Made by a program: the position numbers and the translations under genes. Under the pieces are notes generated by a model, which saw nothing but the letters and a program-made list of their open reading frames with translations, ran no database searches and had not been told where the DNA came from. Positions 53,049 through 62,117 of a stretch of 64,000 bases of DNA are shown one piece after another. The DNA is from Syntrophaceae bacterium (GTDB taxonomy: Bacteria > Desulfobacterota > Syntrophia > Syntrophales > UBA2192). The stretch lies in NCBI GenBank assembly GCA_013177795.1, contig JABLXY010000004.1:358001-422000 (forward strand), in the 5' to 3' direction. Each line of letters opens with the position of its first letter. The first letter of the stretch is position 1.

Positions 53049-53414
53049 ATGCAGAAAAAAAAGAAGAGGAAACCCGTGACTGACAGGCGAGCCGCCGTTT
53101 TGTTGTGCATCGCGGTCCTGGCCCTTGCGACGGCGGGGTGCGCGCCACATCCGCGTGTCTACGCGGAGGGGGTCCTCGCTGCGGACCACAGGCTCATGTC
53201 CAAACCCGAGCTGATCCGTCATCTGGACCGGGTGGAGAGTGAACTGGCCCGCGTCCATGCCGGCGGGGCCGCCCCGGAAGGCGTTCCTGCGGACGTCTAC
53301 ACTGCCGATCTGCAGCAGCGGATGCGGGACGTTCAGCGCGAGATCGGCCTGCGGAACATCTGGGAGAGAAAGTCCTACTGGGAGCGCCGGGAGATGTGGG
53401 GACCCACCCGCTGA
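53049..53414 (+). CDS. Small lipoprotein, hypothetical
   Basis: A 121-aa lipoprotein: Lys-rich start MQKKKKRK, hydrophobic AVLLCIAVLALATAGC with the lipid Cys at residue 34. The mature part is charged and helical (ELIRHLDRVESELARVH, ADLQQRMRDVQREI). ATG 53049 is preferred to 53025. It is divergent from the rhodanese-cytochrome gene, so the 158-nt gap may hold both promoters. Confidence 0.6.
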   Translation: MQKKKKRKPVTDRRAAVLLCIAVLALATAGCAPHPRVYAEGVLAADHRLMSKPELIRHLDRVESELARVHAGGAAPEGVPADVYTADLQQRMRDVQREIGLRNIWERKSYWERREMWGPTR

Positions 53415-53529
53415 GGCGCCTCGCTCGTCAGCAGCCGACAGTCGGCGGCATACCGCCTGAGAGATTCAACCGGGACAAATCTTCTTGCTTTTCATCTCTC
53501 CCCGGTCACTGATCTCCGGTCACCGATTT

Positions 53530-54165
53530 TCATCTTCTTCCACACCCTGCGCCCGCAGGGGACTTGGTGAACGAGAAGACCCGGCGGGTATTGACGAAAG
53601 TTCCGAGGCTTTCGACGCGGCCTTCAAGGCCCTCGAAGAGTGTGGCGGGCGAATGCCTGTGAGGGTAGCCTTCCCCGCTCACCGTATCGGTAATCAGAAC
53701 CCCGCCGGTCCGCAGATTGTCGGCCACGAGGCTTCGGATTCCGCCCTGCAGGATCTCCGGAGCAATGGCGTGTGTCCATCCGACCATGATGACGGCGTCG
53801 AATGTGCCGTGCAGCGCATCCCGGGGGAACTCGCTTCGGGCGAATCGGGCCTTCCCTTTGGCATGTGTCCTGCGGAAGACTTCCGCGCCGCGCAGGACGG
53901 CCTCGTCCCTGTCGAGGCCGAGGCGCTCCTCGTAGTCCAGGTTCAGGAGAATGTCCCCGAGTCCGCAGCCGATATCGACGACTCTTTTTCTCCGTGCCGC
54001 CGGTTGAGCGTTGAGATATTGAATGACGGCGACGGCATAGTCCTTCGCCGCAAGAGGGCATTGGTGCCACCTGTCGATCCTGAAAAACCGGCACAGGAAA
54101 AAGCGAAAGGCGAGCTCGGCCCTGTTCCCGGCGGCCCTGATGATTCGCTGCGGAGTGATGGACAT
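53530..54165 (-). CDS. Class I SAM-dependent methyltransferase
   Basis: A 211-aa methyltransferase. SAM motif I is VVDIGCGLGDILLNLDY, with a second acid in GLDRDEAVLRG and DAVIMVGWTHAIAPE near motif IV. The substrate is not identifiable. ATG 54165 (MSITPQRII) is chosen; a GTG at 54183 is also open. It lies 43 nt downstream of the alpha/beta hydrolase on the same strand. Confidence 0.75.
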   Translation of the reverse strand: MSITPQRIIRAAGNRAELAFRFFLCRFFRIDRWHQCPLAAKDYAVAVIQYLNAQPAARRKRVVDIGCGLGDILLNLDYEERLGLDRDEAVLRGAEVFRRTHAKGKARFARSEFPRDALHGTFDAVIMVGWTHAIAPEILQGGIRSLVADNLRTGGVLITDTVSGEGYPHRHSPATLFEGLEGRVESLGTFVNTRRVFSFTKSPAGAGCGRR

Positions 54166-54208
54166 GCCAAAGGGGCCATGCACGAAAGATGCCGCCCATC
54201 ATGGCTGC

Positions 54209-55018
54209 CTAGCGGCCGATTTTCTTCAGGAACCCGTCGATGCCCTCCCGGTAGGCCCCGGCAGACAGGAAGAGAGCGTCGTTGTGCCCGCCGCGCAGCT
54301 TGATGAAGGCTTTCGGCTCAGGCGCCGCCTCGTAAAGGGAGACCCCCTGGGCGAAGGGGGCGATCTCGTCGTCGGGGCTGTGGATGACGAGCACGGGGCA
54401 GCGGACGTTGCGGACGTGCTCGAGGGTGTTGTATTCGAAACGGGCGAGCCACCGCACGGGCAAAAACGGGTAGTGGTGGCCCGCGATGTCGACGAAGCTC
54501 GTGAAGGTGGAATCGAGTATGAGTGCCGCGGGGGTTTTCTCCCGGGCGAGCTTCGCCGCAATGGGGCCGCCGAGGGACTGCCCGTAGAGGAGGATCTCTC
54601 CGGCGGGGACCTTGCGCCTCTCCGTCAGGTACCGCCATGCCCCCGCCGCGTCGCTGTAGGTGCCCTCCTCGGAGGGTTTTCCCTCGCTGCGGCCGTAGCC
54701 CCGGTAATCGTAGATGAAGGTGGAGAGCCCCACCCGATGCAGGTTCTCGACGAAGGGGAGGTTGTAGGAAATGTTGCCGCCGTTTCCGTGGCTGAAGAGG
54801 ACGACCCCGCGGCCCGCCTCCGACGGCACGTACCAGGCCGCCAGCTGCACGCCGTCGGCGGCCTCGAAGGAAACCTCCTCGTAGGCCATTCCCCGGTCGC
54901 CCGGCGTGGCGACGATCTGCCCGTCCGGGAAGTAGACGAGCCGCGACTGCAGGAAGAACATCAAGGCGAGTACCCCCGTGACGGAAAGGGCGATGGCGCG
55001 AAGGGCGGCGGAAACCAT
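54209..55018 (-). CDS. Alpha/beta hydrolase with N-terminal membrane anchor
   Basis: A 269-aa serine hydrolase of the BEM46/YfhR type. An N-terminal hydrophobic segment (LRAIALSVTGVLALMFFLQS) anchors it. The fold has VVLFSHGNGGNIS (oxyanion hole), the nucleophile elbow LLYGQSLGGPIAA, an acid in IHSPDDEIAP and the catalytic His in LRGGHNDALF. Substrate unknown. Transcribed away from the insertion sequence, 32 nt from its left end. Confidence 0.88.
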   Translation of the reverse strand: MVSAALRAIALSVTGVLALMFFLQSRLVYFPDGQIVATPGDRGMAYEEVSFEAADGVQLAAWYVPSEAGRGVVLFSHGNGGNISYNLPFVENLHRVGLSTFIYDYRGYGRSEGKPSEEGTYSDAAGAWRYLTERRKVPAGEILLYGQSLGGPIAAKLAREKTPAALILDSTFTSFVDIAGHHYPFLPVRWLARFEYNTLEHVRNVRCPVLVIHSPDDEIAPFAQGVSLYEAAPEPKAFIKLRGGHNDALFLSAGAYREGIDGFLKKIGR

Positions 55019-55026
55019 GGAGATAA

Positions 55027-55049
55027 TGAAGTTGCGAAGTTAGGAAGTT
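55027..55049. repeat. Left part of dispersed GAAGTTG repeat, ending in target-site duplication
   Basis: GAAGTTGCGAAGTTAGGAAGTT units. The last eight bases AGGAAGTT (55042-55049) are repeated directly after the insertion sequence (56336-56343), so they are the target-site duplication. Confidence 0.85.
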
Positions 55050-56335
55050 GATAGCGTAAAATACGCGTTACCTGTTCTTTGAAAAAGCAGAGAGCATCTG
55101 ATACGCCTTTGGAGAATTCGCCAAAACTCGAAAGGAGGTATCAAGATGCTCCCAGGAGAGTTACCCCTCCCGGATGGATTGTTGCCTGCCCCGGGGACGT
55201 TGTCAACCGGTTGTTTGTTCATTTGGCCGCCCTGTACGATCAGGCCTTTCCCCGGAGTTACGGGCAGCGGCTTCGGGACATCCAGCTGCAGTGGCTGTCG
55301 GCCCATCGGGGCCGGCTGCGCTGTCCGCGCTGCGACGGCACGGCGCTGATCCGCAAGGGTTGGCGGAGCCGGGTGCTGCGGACGTCGCGGGGGCGCCTGT
55401 CACTGGCGGTCCTGCAGATGCGCTGCAAGGCCTGCGGCCGGACGTTTCGGCCGGTCAATGCCGTGCTGGGGCTTCCCTTCGGGCGGCGCTTCCTCGACGA
55501 GCTGGTCGAGAAGGCCATCGGGCTGGGGATCCAGATGCCCTTCGGGCGGGCCTCCTGGGCCCTGCGCGCGCTGCTGGCCGATGCGCCTTCCCCGGAGGGG
55601 CTGCGGCGCCAGATCGCCGCCCGGGCCGCGACGCTCGCCCCGAGCGACGAGGTGGCCGGCAAGACCGTGCTGGTCGACGGCACCCGGGTCAAGGCGGGGA
55701 AGAACCCGCGGGGCTCGGCCGTTTATCTGGCCGTCAGCGCCATCCCGGGTCCCGCGGTGGCCGGACGCCCGACCATCGTCAAGCGGCTGGTGCACGTGCA
55801 CGTGGGTGATGCCGAGGGGCTTCGCCGGCGACTGCTGGGGTTGCCCATCGAGCGGCTCGTGCATGATGGGGGCCTGAACCTCGAGGCCTGTGCCTCTGCG
55901 GTCCAGCGCTGCCGCTGGCATCTGGTGCACCAGCTCAATCACTACCTCTGGCTCGACGGCATGCAGGTCGAGCAGCGCCGGCACTACCAGAAGCGCCTCA
56001 AGCGGTTGCTGTGGCGCCGGGGGCCCCGAGCCCCCGAGGGCTTGGATGCCTTTATCAAAGAGCTGCAGCGCGACGGCTTCCGTCAGTCGGCCGAGCACCT
56101 CCAAAACGCTCAGCCGCACGCCTTCAGCTGGCAGGCCGACAAGGGCTTTGCCTTCACGACCACCGCTCCCCTGGAGCGGGAGATGAGGGAACTCAACCGC
56201 AGGGCCGATGCGGGGCCCGCTGGAGCGACCGCGGGATCGAAAACGTCCTGACGGTGCTGTTCCACTACCGGCTCAATGAAAAACCGATAGTGCCCCTAAG
56301 GGCGTATCAGTAGGTAACGTGTTTTTGTTGCTATC
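55050..56335. mobile_element. Insertion sequence, 1286 bp, 8-bp target duplication
   Basis: Element with imperfect terminal inverted repeats: GATAGCGTAAAATACGCGTT on the left and GATAGCAACAAAAACACGTT on the reverse of the right end, 19 of the first 24 bases matching. CTGATACGCC also occurs inside both ends in the same relative orientation. An 8-bp duplication AGGAAGTT flanks it. It carries one DDE transposase gene. The 8-bp duplication, size and transposase fit the ISL3/ISKra4/ISH6-type group; the exact family cannot be named without a database. Confidence 0.9.
55079..56313 (+). CDS. DDE transposase, frameshifted near the C-terminus
   Basis: Transposase with an N-terminal zinc-ribbon pair (LRCPRCDGTALIRKGW and MRCKACGRTF), a DDE core with Asp in VLVDGTRVKAGK and RLVHDGGLNLEAC, the motif CRWHLVHQLNHYLW and C-terminal REMRELNRRADAG. 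The frame from TTG 55079 ends at 56251, but the expected C-terminus GARWSDRGIENVL is in the -1 frame and runs to 56313. The shift falls on the G4 run 56212-56215, where slipping back one base gives exactly the family sequence. A strong ribosome site with ATG 55146 is in yet another frame. The gene is therefore either programmed to frameshift or degraded. Confidence 0.8.
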
Positions 56336-56343
56336 AGGAAGTT
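56336..56343. repeat. Right copy of the 8-bp target-site duplication
   Basis: AGGAAGTT, identical to 55042-55049. It continues into GAGAAGCTAGG, the rest of the interrupted dispersed repeat. Confidence 0.85.
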
Positions 56344-56394
56344 GAGAAGCTAGGAGAACCCGGTGGGCAGCGCTCGGTCTGCGGCGAACCGAAA

Positions 56395-56423
56395 TTCCCA
56401 ACTTCATAGCTTCCCAGCTTCTG
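56395..56423. repeat. Dispersed CCCAACTTCATAGCTTCCCA repeat, inverted mate
   Basis: The complement-type arm of the same repeat element whose GAAGTTG arm was split by the insertion sequence. Without the insertion the two arms would lie within about 110 nt of each other. Confidence 0.6.
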
Positions 56424-56427
56424 AGTA

Positions 56428-56458
56428 GGGAAGGGGAGCCTCGTCGGCTCCCCTTCCC
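56428..56458. terminator. Hairpin downstream of ilvD
   Basis: A perfect 13-bp stem GGGAAGGGGAGCC/GGCTCCCCTTCCC with a 5-nt loop just after the ilvD stop codon. A short T run exists only on the plus strand; as a minus-strand terminator it lacks a T-tract. Confidence 0.65.
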
Positions 56459-56466
56459 TTTTGCAA

Positions 56467-58131
56467 TCACACCCTGTCTTTCAGAACGGCGCCCGTGCTC
56501 CCGGAGGTGACGAGGCAGGCGTACCGGGCCAGATAGCCCGACTGAATCTTCGGCTTCGGGGGCTTCCATGCCTTTTTGCGCTTCTTGAGCTCCTCGGCGC
56601 TCACCGCGAGGGTGATCTTGCGCTTCGGGATGTCGATGGCGATGCGGTCGCCTTCCTTCACCAGTGCGATGGGGCCGCCCTCGGCCGCCTCGGGCGAGAT
56701 GTGGCAGATCGCCGCGCCGCGGGAGCCGCCGCTGAAGCGCCCGTCGGTCAGCAGGGCCACCGACTCGGCAAGACCCATCCCCGCCAGGGCGGAGGTCGGT
56801 GCGAGCATCTCGCGCATCCCGGGGCCCCCCTTCGGGCCCTCGTAGCGGATGACGACCACGTCGCCCGGCTTGATCTTGCCGCCCAAGATGGCCTCGATGG
56901 CGTCGTCCTCGCTGTCGAAGACGCGGGCGCGGCCCTCGTTGACGAGCATGTTCGGGGCCACGGCGGAGCGCTTCACGACGCCCCCGTCGGGCGCAAGGTT
57001 CCCCTTGACGATGGCGAGGCCCCCGTCAGGGCTGTAGGGGTTCTTGATCGGGCGGATCACGGAGTAATCCCAGACCTTGGCGTCCTTGAGGTTCTTCGCC
57101 ACCGGGCCGGACACGGTGAGGGCCCTCCCGTCGATCACGCCGAGCTTGCTGATCTCCTTCATGACGCCCTGCACGCCTCCCGCCGCGTCGAGGTCCTCGA
57201 TGTGGTGGGCGCCCGCGGGGCTCAATTTGCAGAGGTTGGGCGTCTTGAACCCGATCTGGTTGAAGAGCTCGAGGTCGAGCCGGATACCCGCTTCATGGGC
57301 AACGGCCGGAAGGTGCAGCACGGTGTTCGTCGAGCCGCCGAGGGCCATGTCCACGGCGATGGCGTTCTTGAAAGCGGCCAGTGTCGCGATGTCCCGGGGC
57401 CGGATGTTCTTCTTGACCAGCTCCAGAATCTTCATCCCGGCCTCCTTGGCCAGTCGCATCCTTGCCGCGTCGACGGCCGGGATCGTCCCGTGGCCGGGGA
57501 GGCCCAGGCCGAGCGCCTCGGTCATGCAGTTCATCGTGTTGGCCGTGTACATCCCGGAGCAGGAGCCGCAGCCCGGGCAGGCGCAGTCCTCGATTTCCTT
57601 GAGCTGCCGGGCCGTCATCTTGCCCGACTTCACGGCGCCCACCCCCTCGAAGACGGTGATGAGGTCGATGGGTTTGCCCCGCAGCTTCCCGGCCAGCATG
57701 GGTCCGCCGCTGATGAAGATGGAGGGGATGTTGAGCCGCAGGGCCGCCATGAGCATCCCGGGGATGATCTTGTCGCAGTTGGGGATGAGCACGAGGCCGT
57801 CGAAGGGGTGTCCCATGGCCATGACCTCGACGGAGTCGGCGATGAGCTCGCGGCTCGCCAGCGAGTACTTCATCCCCACGTGCCCCATGGCGATGCCGTC
57901 GCAGACCCCGATGGTGGGAAACTCCACGGGGGTGCCGCCCGCCATCCGGATGCCCGCCTTGACCTGCTCGGTCACGCTCCGCAGGTGGATGTGCCCCGGG
58001 ATGATCTCGTTGTAGGAGTTGACGACCCCGATCAGGGGGCGCGCAATCTCCTCGTCCGTGTAGCCCATGGCCTTGAAGAGGGAGCGGTGGGGCGCCCTCT
58101 CCACGCCTTTCTTCATCAGGTCGCTTCGCAT
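56467..58131 (-). CDS. ilvD: Dihydroxy-acid dehydratase
   Basis: Fourth step of Val/Ile synthesis, 554 aa. Features: [13 protein letters not shown], the first Fe-S Cys region [10 protein letters not shown] and [30 protein letters not shown] and [20 protein letters not shown]. All three cluster cysteines are in place. ATG 58131 gives [17 protein letters not shown], the canonical start. Last gene of the ilvBNCD operon, after a 188-nt gap holding a palindromic repeat. Confidence 0.96.
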   Translation of the reverse strand: MRSDLMKKGVERAPHRSLFKAMGYTDEEIARPLIGVVNSYNEIIPGHIHLRSVTEQVKAGIRMAGGTPVEFPTIGVCDGIAMGHVGMKYSLASRELIADSVEVMAMGHPFDGLVLIPNCDKIIPGMLMAALRLNIPSIFISGGPMLAGKLRGKPIDLITVFEGVGAVKSGKMTARQLKEIEDCACPGCGSCSGMYTANTMNCMTEALGLGLPGHGTIPAVDAARMRLAKEAGMKILELVKKNIRPRDIATLAAFKNAIAVDMALGGSTNTVLHLPAVAHEAGIRLDLELFNQIGFKTPNLCKLSPAGAHHIEDLDAAGGVQGVMKEISKLGVIDGRALTVSGPVAKNLKDAKVWDYSVIRPIKNPYSPDGGLAIVKGNLAPDGGVVKRSAVAPNMLVNEGRARVFDSEDDAIEAILGGKIKPGDVVVIRYEGPKGGPGMREMLAPTSALAGMGLAESVALLTDGRFSGGSRGAAICHISPEAAEGGPIALVKEGDRIAIDIPKRKITLAVSAEELKKRKKAWKPPKPKIQSGYLARYACLVTSGSTGAVLKDRV

Positions 58132-58221
58132 GTGTTTTCCCCTCCCTTTCGGTTGCGGAATGCTCTCCTTATGCCACAAGGCAAAGGGAGGGTCAATCGT
58201 TGGGTCCCTCCCTTGTCCTGG

Positions 58222-58321
58222 CGAAGTTGAGAAGCTCGGAAGTTGGGAAGTTCGGAGAGTCCGAAGGCTCTCCTTTGTCCCCTCGTTCTCAACTTCTCAT
58301 CTTCGTAACTTCCCAGCTTCT
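58222..58321. repeat. Complete palindromic GAAGTTGAGAAGCTCGG repeat element
   Basis: Left arm of GAAGTTGAGAAGC and GGAAGTTGGGAAG units, right arm of the complementary CTCAACTTCTCATCTTC and AACTTCCCAGCTTC units. Total about 100 nt between ilvC and ilvD. It would fold into a long imperfect hairpin in the operon mRNA. Confidence 0.7.
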
Positions 58322-59372
58322 ATTTTTTTCTCCGTTCCGGCCTCAGGGAGCGGACCACGGCGCCCGCCTGCCACATCTCGGAGTTGCGCATCTGCCCGAG
58401 CTCCCGCTCGAGCCGCTCCCGGTAATCCGGGGCGCTGTTCGCCTCCAGAACGATTGCCGTTTCCTTGCCGGAAACGACCCGGTCGTAAAGCTCGTCGAAC
58501 ACGGGGGCCACGGCGTCCCGGAAGCGGTTTTTCCAGTCCAGCGCGCCGCGCTGTGCGGTGGTGCTGCAGTTGGCGTACATCCAGTCCATGCCGTTTTCGG
58601 CCACCAGCGGCATGAGGCTCTGGGTGAGCTCCTCGACGGTCTCGTTGAAGGCCTCGCTCGGGCTGTGCCCGTGTTTCCGCAGCACGTTGTACTGGGCCTC
58701 CATGACCCCGGCGAGGCACCCCATCAGCACGCCCCGCTCCCCCGTCAGGTCGCTCCAGACCTCGTGCTCGAACGTCGTCGGGAAGAGGTACCCCGAGCCG
58801 ATGGCAATGCCGAGCGCCAGGGCCCTGTCCCGGGCCCTGCCCGTTGCGTCCTGGAAGACGGCAAAACTGGAATTGATGCCGCTTCCGGCCAGGTAGTTCC
58901 GCCGCACCGTGCGCCCTGCGCCCTTCGGGGCGACCAGGATCACGTCGATGTCTGGCGGCGGGATGACCCCCGTCTGCTCCTTGTAGACGACGGAAAACCC
59001 GTGGGAGAAATACAAGGCCTTGCCTTTCGTCAGGTGAGGCTTCAGCTTCGGCCAGAGAGCCTTCTGGCCCGCGTCGGAGAGCATGTACTGGATGATGGTG
59101 CCCCGTCGCGCCGCCTCCTCGAGGTCAAAGAGCGTCTCGCCCGGCTTCCATCCGTCCTGGACGGCCTTGTCCCAGGTGGCCGTTCCCTGCCGCTGACCGA
59201 TGATCACGCGGATGCCGTTGTCTCTCAGGTTCAGGGACTGGCCCTGCCCCTGGACGCCGTAACCGATGCTGGCCACCACCTCGTCCTTGAGAACCTCGCG
59301 GGCCTTGTCCAGGGTGAAATCCTCCGAGGTGATGACCTCCTCGACCACCCCGCCGATGTTGAGCTTTGCCAT
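58320..59372 (-). CDS. ilvC: Ketol-acid reductoisomerase
   Basis: Second step of Val/Ile synthesis, 350 aa, class I. The NAD(P)H motif is GYGVQGQGQSLNLRDNG; the catalytic HGF is in KALYFSHGFSVVY; the metal-binding Asp/Glu region is in GERGVLMGCLAGVMEA. The first residues MAKLNIGGVVEEV follow GGAGG and ATG 59372. Located 123 nt after ilvN. Confidence 0.96.
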   Translation of the reverse strand: MAKLNIGGVVEEVITSEDFTLDKAREVLKDEVVASIGYGVQGQGQSLNLRDNGIRVIIGQRQGTATWDKAVQDGWKPGETLFDLEEAARRGTIIQYMLSDAGQKALWPKLKPHLTKGKALYFSHGFSVVYKEQTGVIPPPDIDVILVAPKGAGRTVRRNYLAGSGINSSFAVFQDATGRARDRALALGIAIGSGYLFPTTFEHEVWSDLTGERGVLMGCLAGVMEAQYNVLRKHGHSPSEAFNETVEELTQSLMPLVAENGMDWMYANCSTTAQRGALDWKNRFRDAVAPVFDELYDRVVSGKETAIVLEANSAPDYRERLERELGQMRNSEMWQAGAVVRSLRPERRKK

Positions 59373-59495
59373 GGGTTCCTCCTTCGGTCGTGTTGGGTTG
59401 ACGGATTGCCTGCGCCGGGCATCCCGAAAAAAGGGCAATACCCCCCGCTGTCCTGCCGGCAGGAAATGCGTGCCCCCGGCGGCGTCCGCAGGCTC

Positions 59496-59981
59496 TCAGT
59501 TCTTCCGTTCCAGGGCGGCGATGCCCGTCCGGGCGACGTCGTCGATTCCGAGCGGCTTCAGGGTCTCGAGGACCTTGTCGACCTCGGCCTTGCTCCCCCT
59601 GAACTCCAGGACGCAGTGGTCCGAGTTGAACGTCAGGATCTTGCAGTTGAGCTGATTGATCTTCCGGATCAGCTCGTTCTTGTTGTCAGCCGTGAGGGTC
59701 ATCCGGATCAGCGCCAGTTCCCTCTTGACCGTCTCCACGTCGGTGAGGTTCTCGACCTTGATGACGTCGATGAGGCGGGCGAGCTGTGCCTCGATCTTCT
59801 GAATGGTCGCCTTCGTGCCGATCGTCGTGAGGATGATCTTGGAGACGTCGGGGTTGACCGTGACGTCCACGCAGAGCGACTCGATGTTGTACCCCTTGCC
59901 GCCCAGGGTCCCCGCCACGCGGGCCAGCACGTCAGGCTTGTTGTTGACGAGAATGGAGATGACGTTTTCTCTCTTTTCCAT
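59496..59981 (-). CDS. ilvN: Acetolactate synthase small (regulatory) subunit
   Basis: A 161-aa ACT-domain regulatory subunit. It begins ISILVNNKPDVLARVAGTLG with the Val-binding ACT motif GGKGYNIESLCVDV, followed by the C-terminal ACT-like half (LIRKINQLNCKIL). It confers feedback inhibition. ATG 59981; 87 nt after ilvB. Confidence 0.95.
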   Translation of the reverse strand: MEKRENVISILVNNKPDVLARVAGTLGGKGYNIESLCVDVTVNPDVSKIILTTIGTKATIQKIEAQLARLIDVIKVENLTDVETVKRELALIRMTLTADNKNELIRKINQLNCKILTFNSDHCVLEFRGSKAEVDKVLETLKPLGIDDVARTGIAALERKN

Positions 59982-60068
59982 GATGCCGCGCCTTCCTTTG
60001 CTATGAATTCCGGGCCGCCTCTCTGCGGTCCCGTTTCGTTCCGTTTCCTGAAGCCCGATGCCTGAAGC

Positions 60069-61775
<1,707 letters not shown>

Positions 61776-61823
61776 TTTCACGGGACTACCTCCTCCAATC
61801 ATGAAGAATAAATAATGATGGCA

Positions 61824-61900
61824 ACAAAAAAAGCCGCCAACGGGTTCCGTCGCGGCTTGATCGACAGGAAAAAGCCGCGGTCTTTCGGGGGCCGCGGCTC
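61824..61900 (-). promoter_or_regulatory. ilv attenuator: two overlapping hairpins with alternative pairing
   Basis: First hairpin: AGCCGCGG (61892-61899) with CCGCGGCT (61873-61880), then TTTTT. Second hairpin: AAGCCGC (61851-61858 side) with GCGGCTT (61832-61838 side), then TTTTTTTGTTGCC. The 3' arm of the first (CGCGGCTT) is complementary to the 5' arm of the second (AAGCCGCG), so region 2:3 pairing would block the terminator. This is the classic attenuation layout (1:2, 2:3, 3:4). Confidence 0.85.
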
Positions 61901-61919
61901 GTTTTGCTCTATGTTTCCA

Positions 61920-62003
61920 TCAGAGGGTGCGAGCTGCGGTCCCCGCCTGTACGATGACGACAACAACGACGACCACGATGCTCGTAATGATCTGACGGAA
62001 CAT
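61920..62003 (-). CDS. ilv leader peptide (Val/Ile-rich)
   Basis: A 27-codon leader missed by ORF length cut-offs: MFRQIITSI, then seven consecutive Val codons (GTG GTC GTC GTT GTT GTC GTC), then I-V, ending QAGTAARTL. Thirteen of 27 residues are Val, Ile or Leu. GGAGAG lies about nine nt before ATG 62003. It ends 20 nt before the first hairpin, so ribosome stalling at the Val run would affect region 1. An overlapping frame from 62008 has no such run. Confidence 0.88.
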   Translation of the reverse strand: MFRQIITSIVVVVVVVIVQAGTAARTL

Positions 62004-62035
62004 GACATTCTCTCCAGACGGTGCAAACGAGGGCC

Positions 62036-62064
62036 CTTATGCAATAAAACCGGGCCTTTGTCAA
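62036..62064 (-). promoter_or_regulatory. Sigma-70-type promoter of the ilvBNCD operon
   Basis: Minus strand -35 TTGACA (62064-62059), 17-nt spacer, -10 CATAAG (62041-62036; 4 of 6 to consensus). It lies about 30 nt upstream of the leader ATG and just after the PBP1A gene stop, so the ilv operon has its own promoter. Confidence 0.75.
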
Positions 62065-62117
62065 GCTTTTTTCTTTTCCTTGCCCGGGACCCGTCCCCAA
62101 ACCCCGGTCCCTGCCCG

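Noticed and set aside
61799-62044. 81-codon frame over the ilv leader region
   Set aside because: It is out of phase with the Val-rich leader and reads through both attenuator hairpins; the 27-codon leader in another frame explains the region better.
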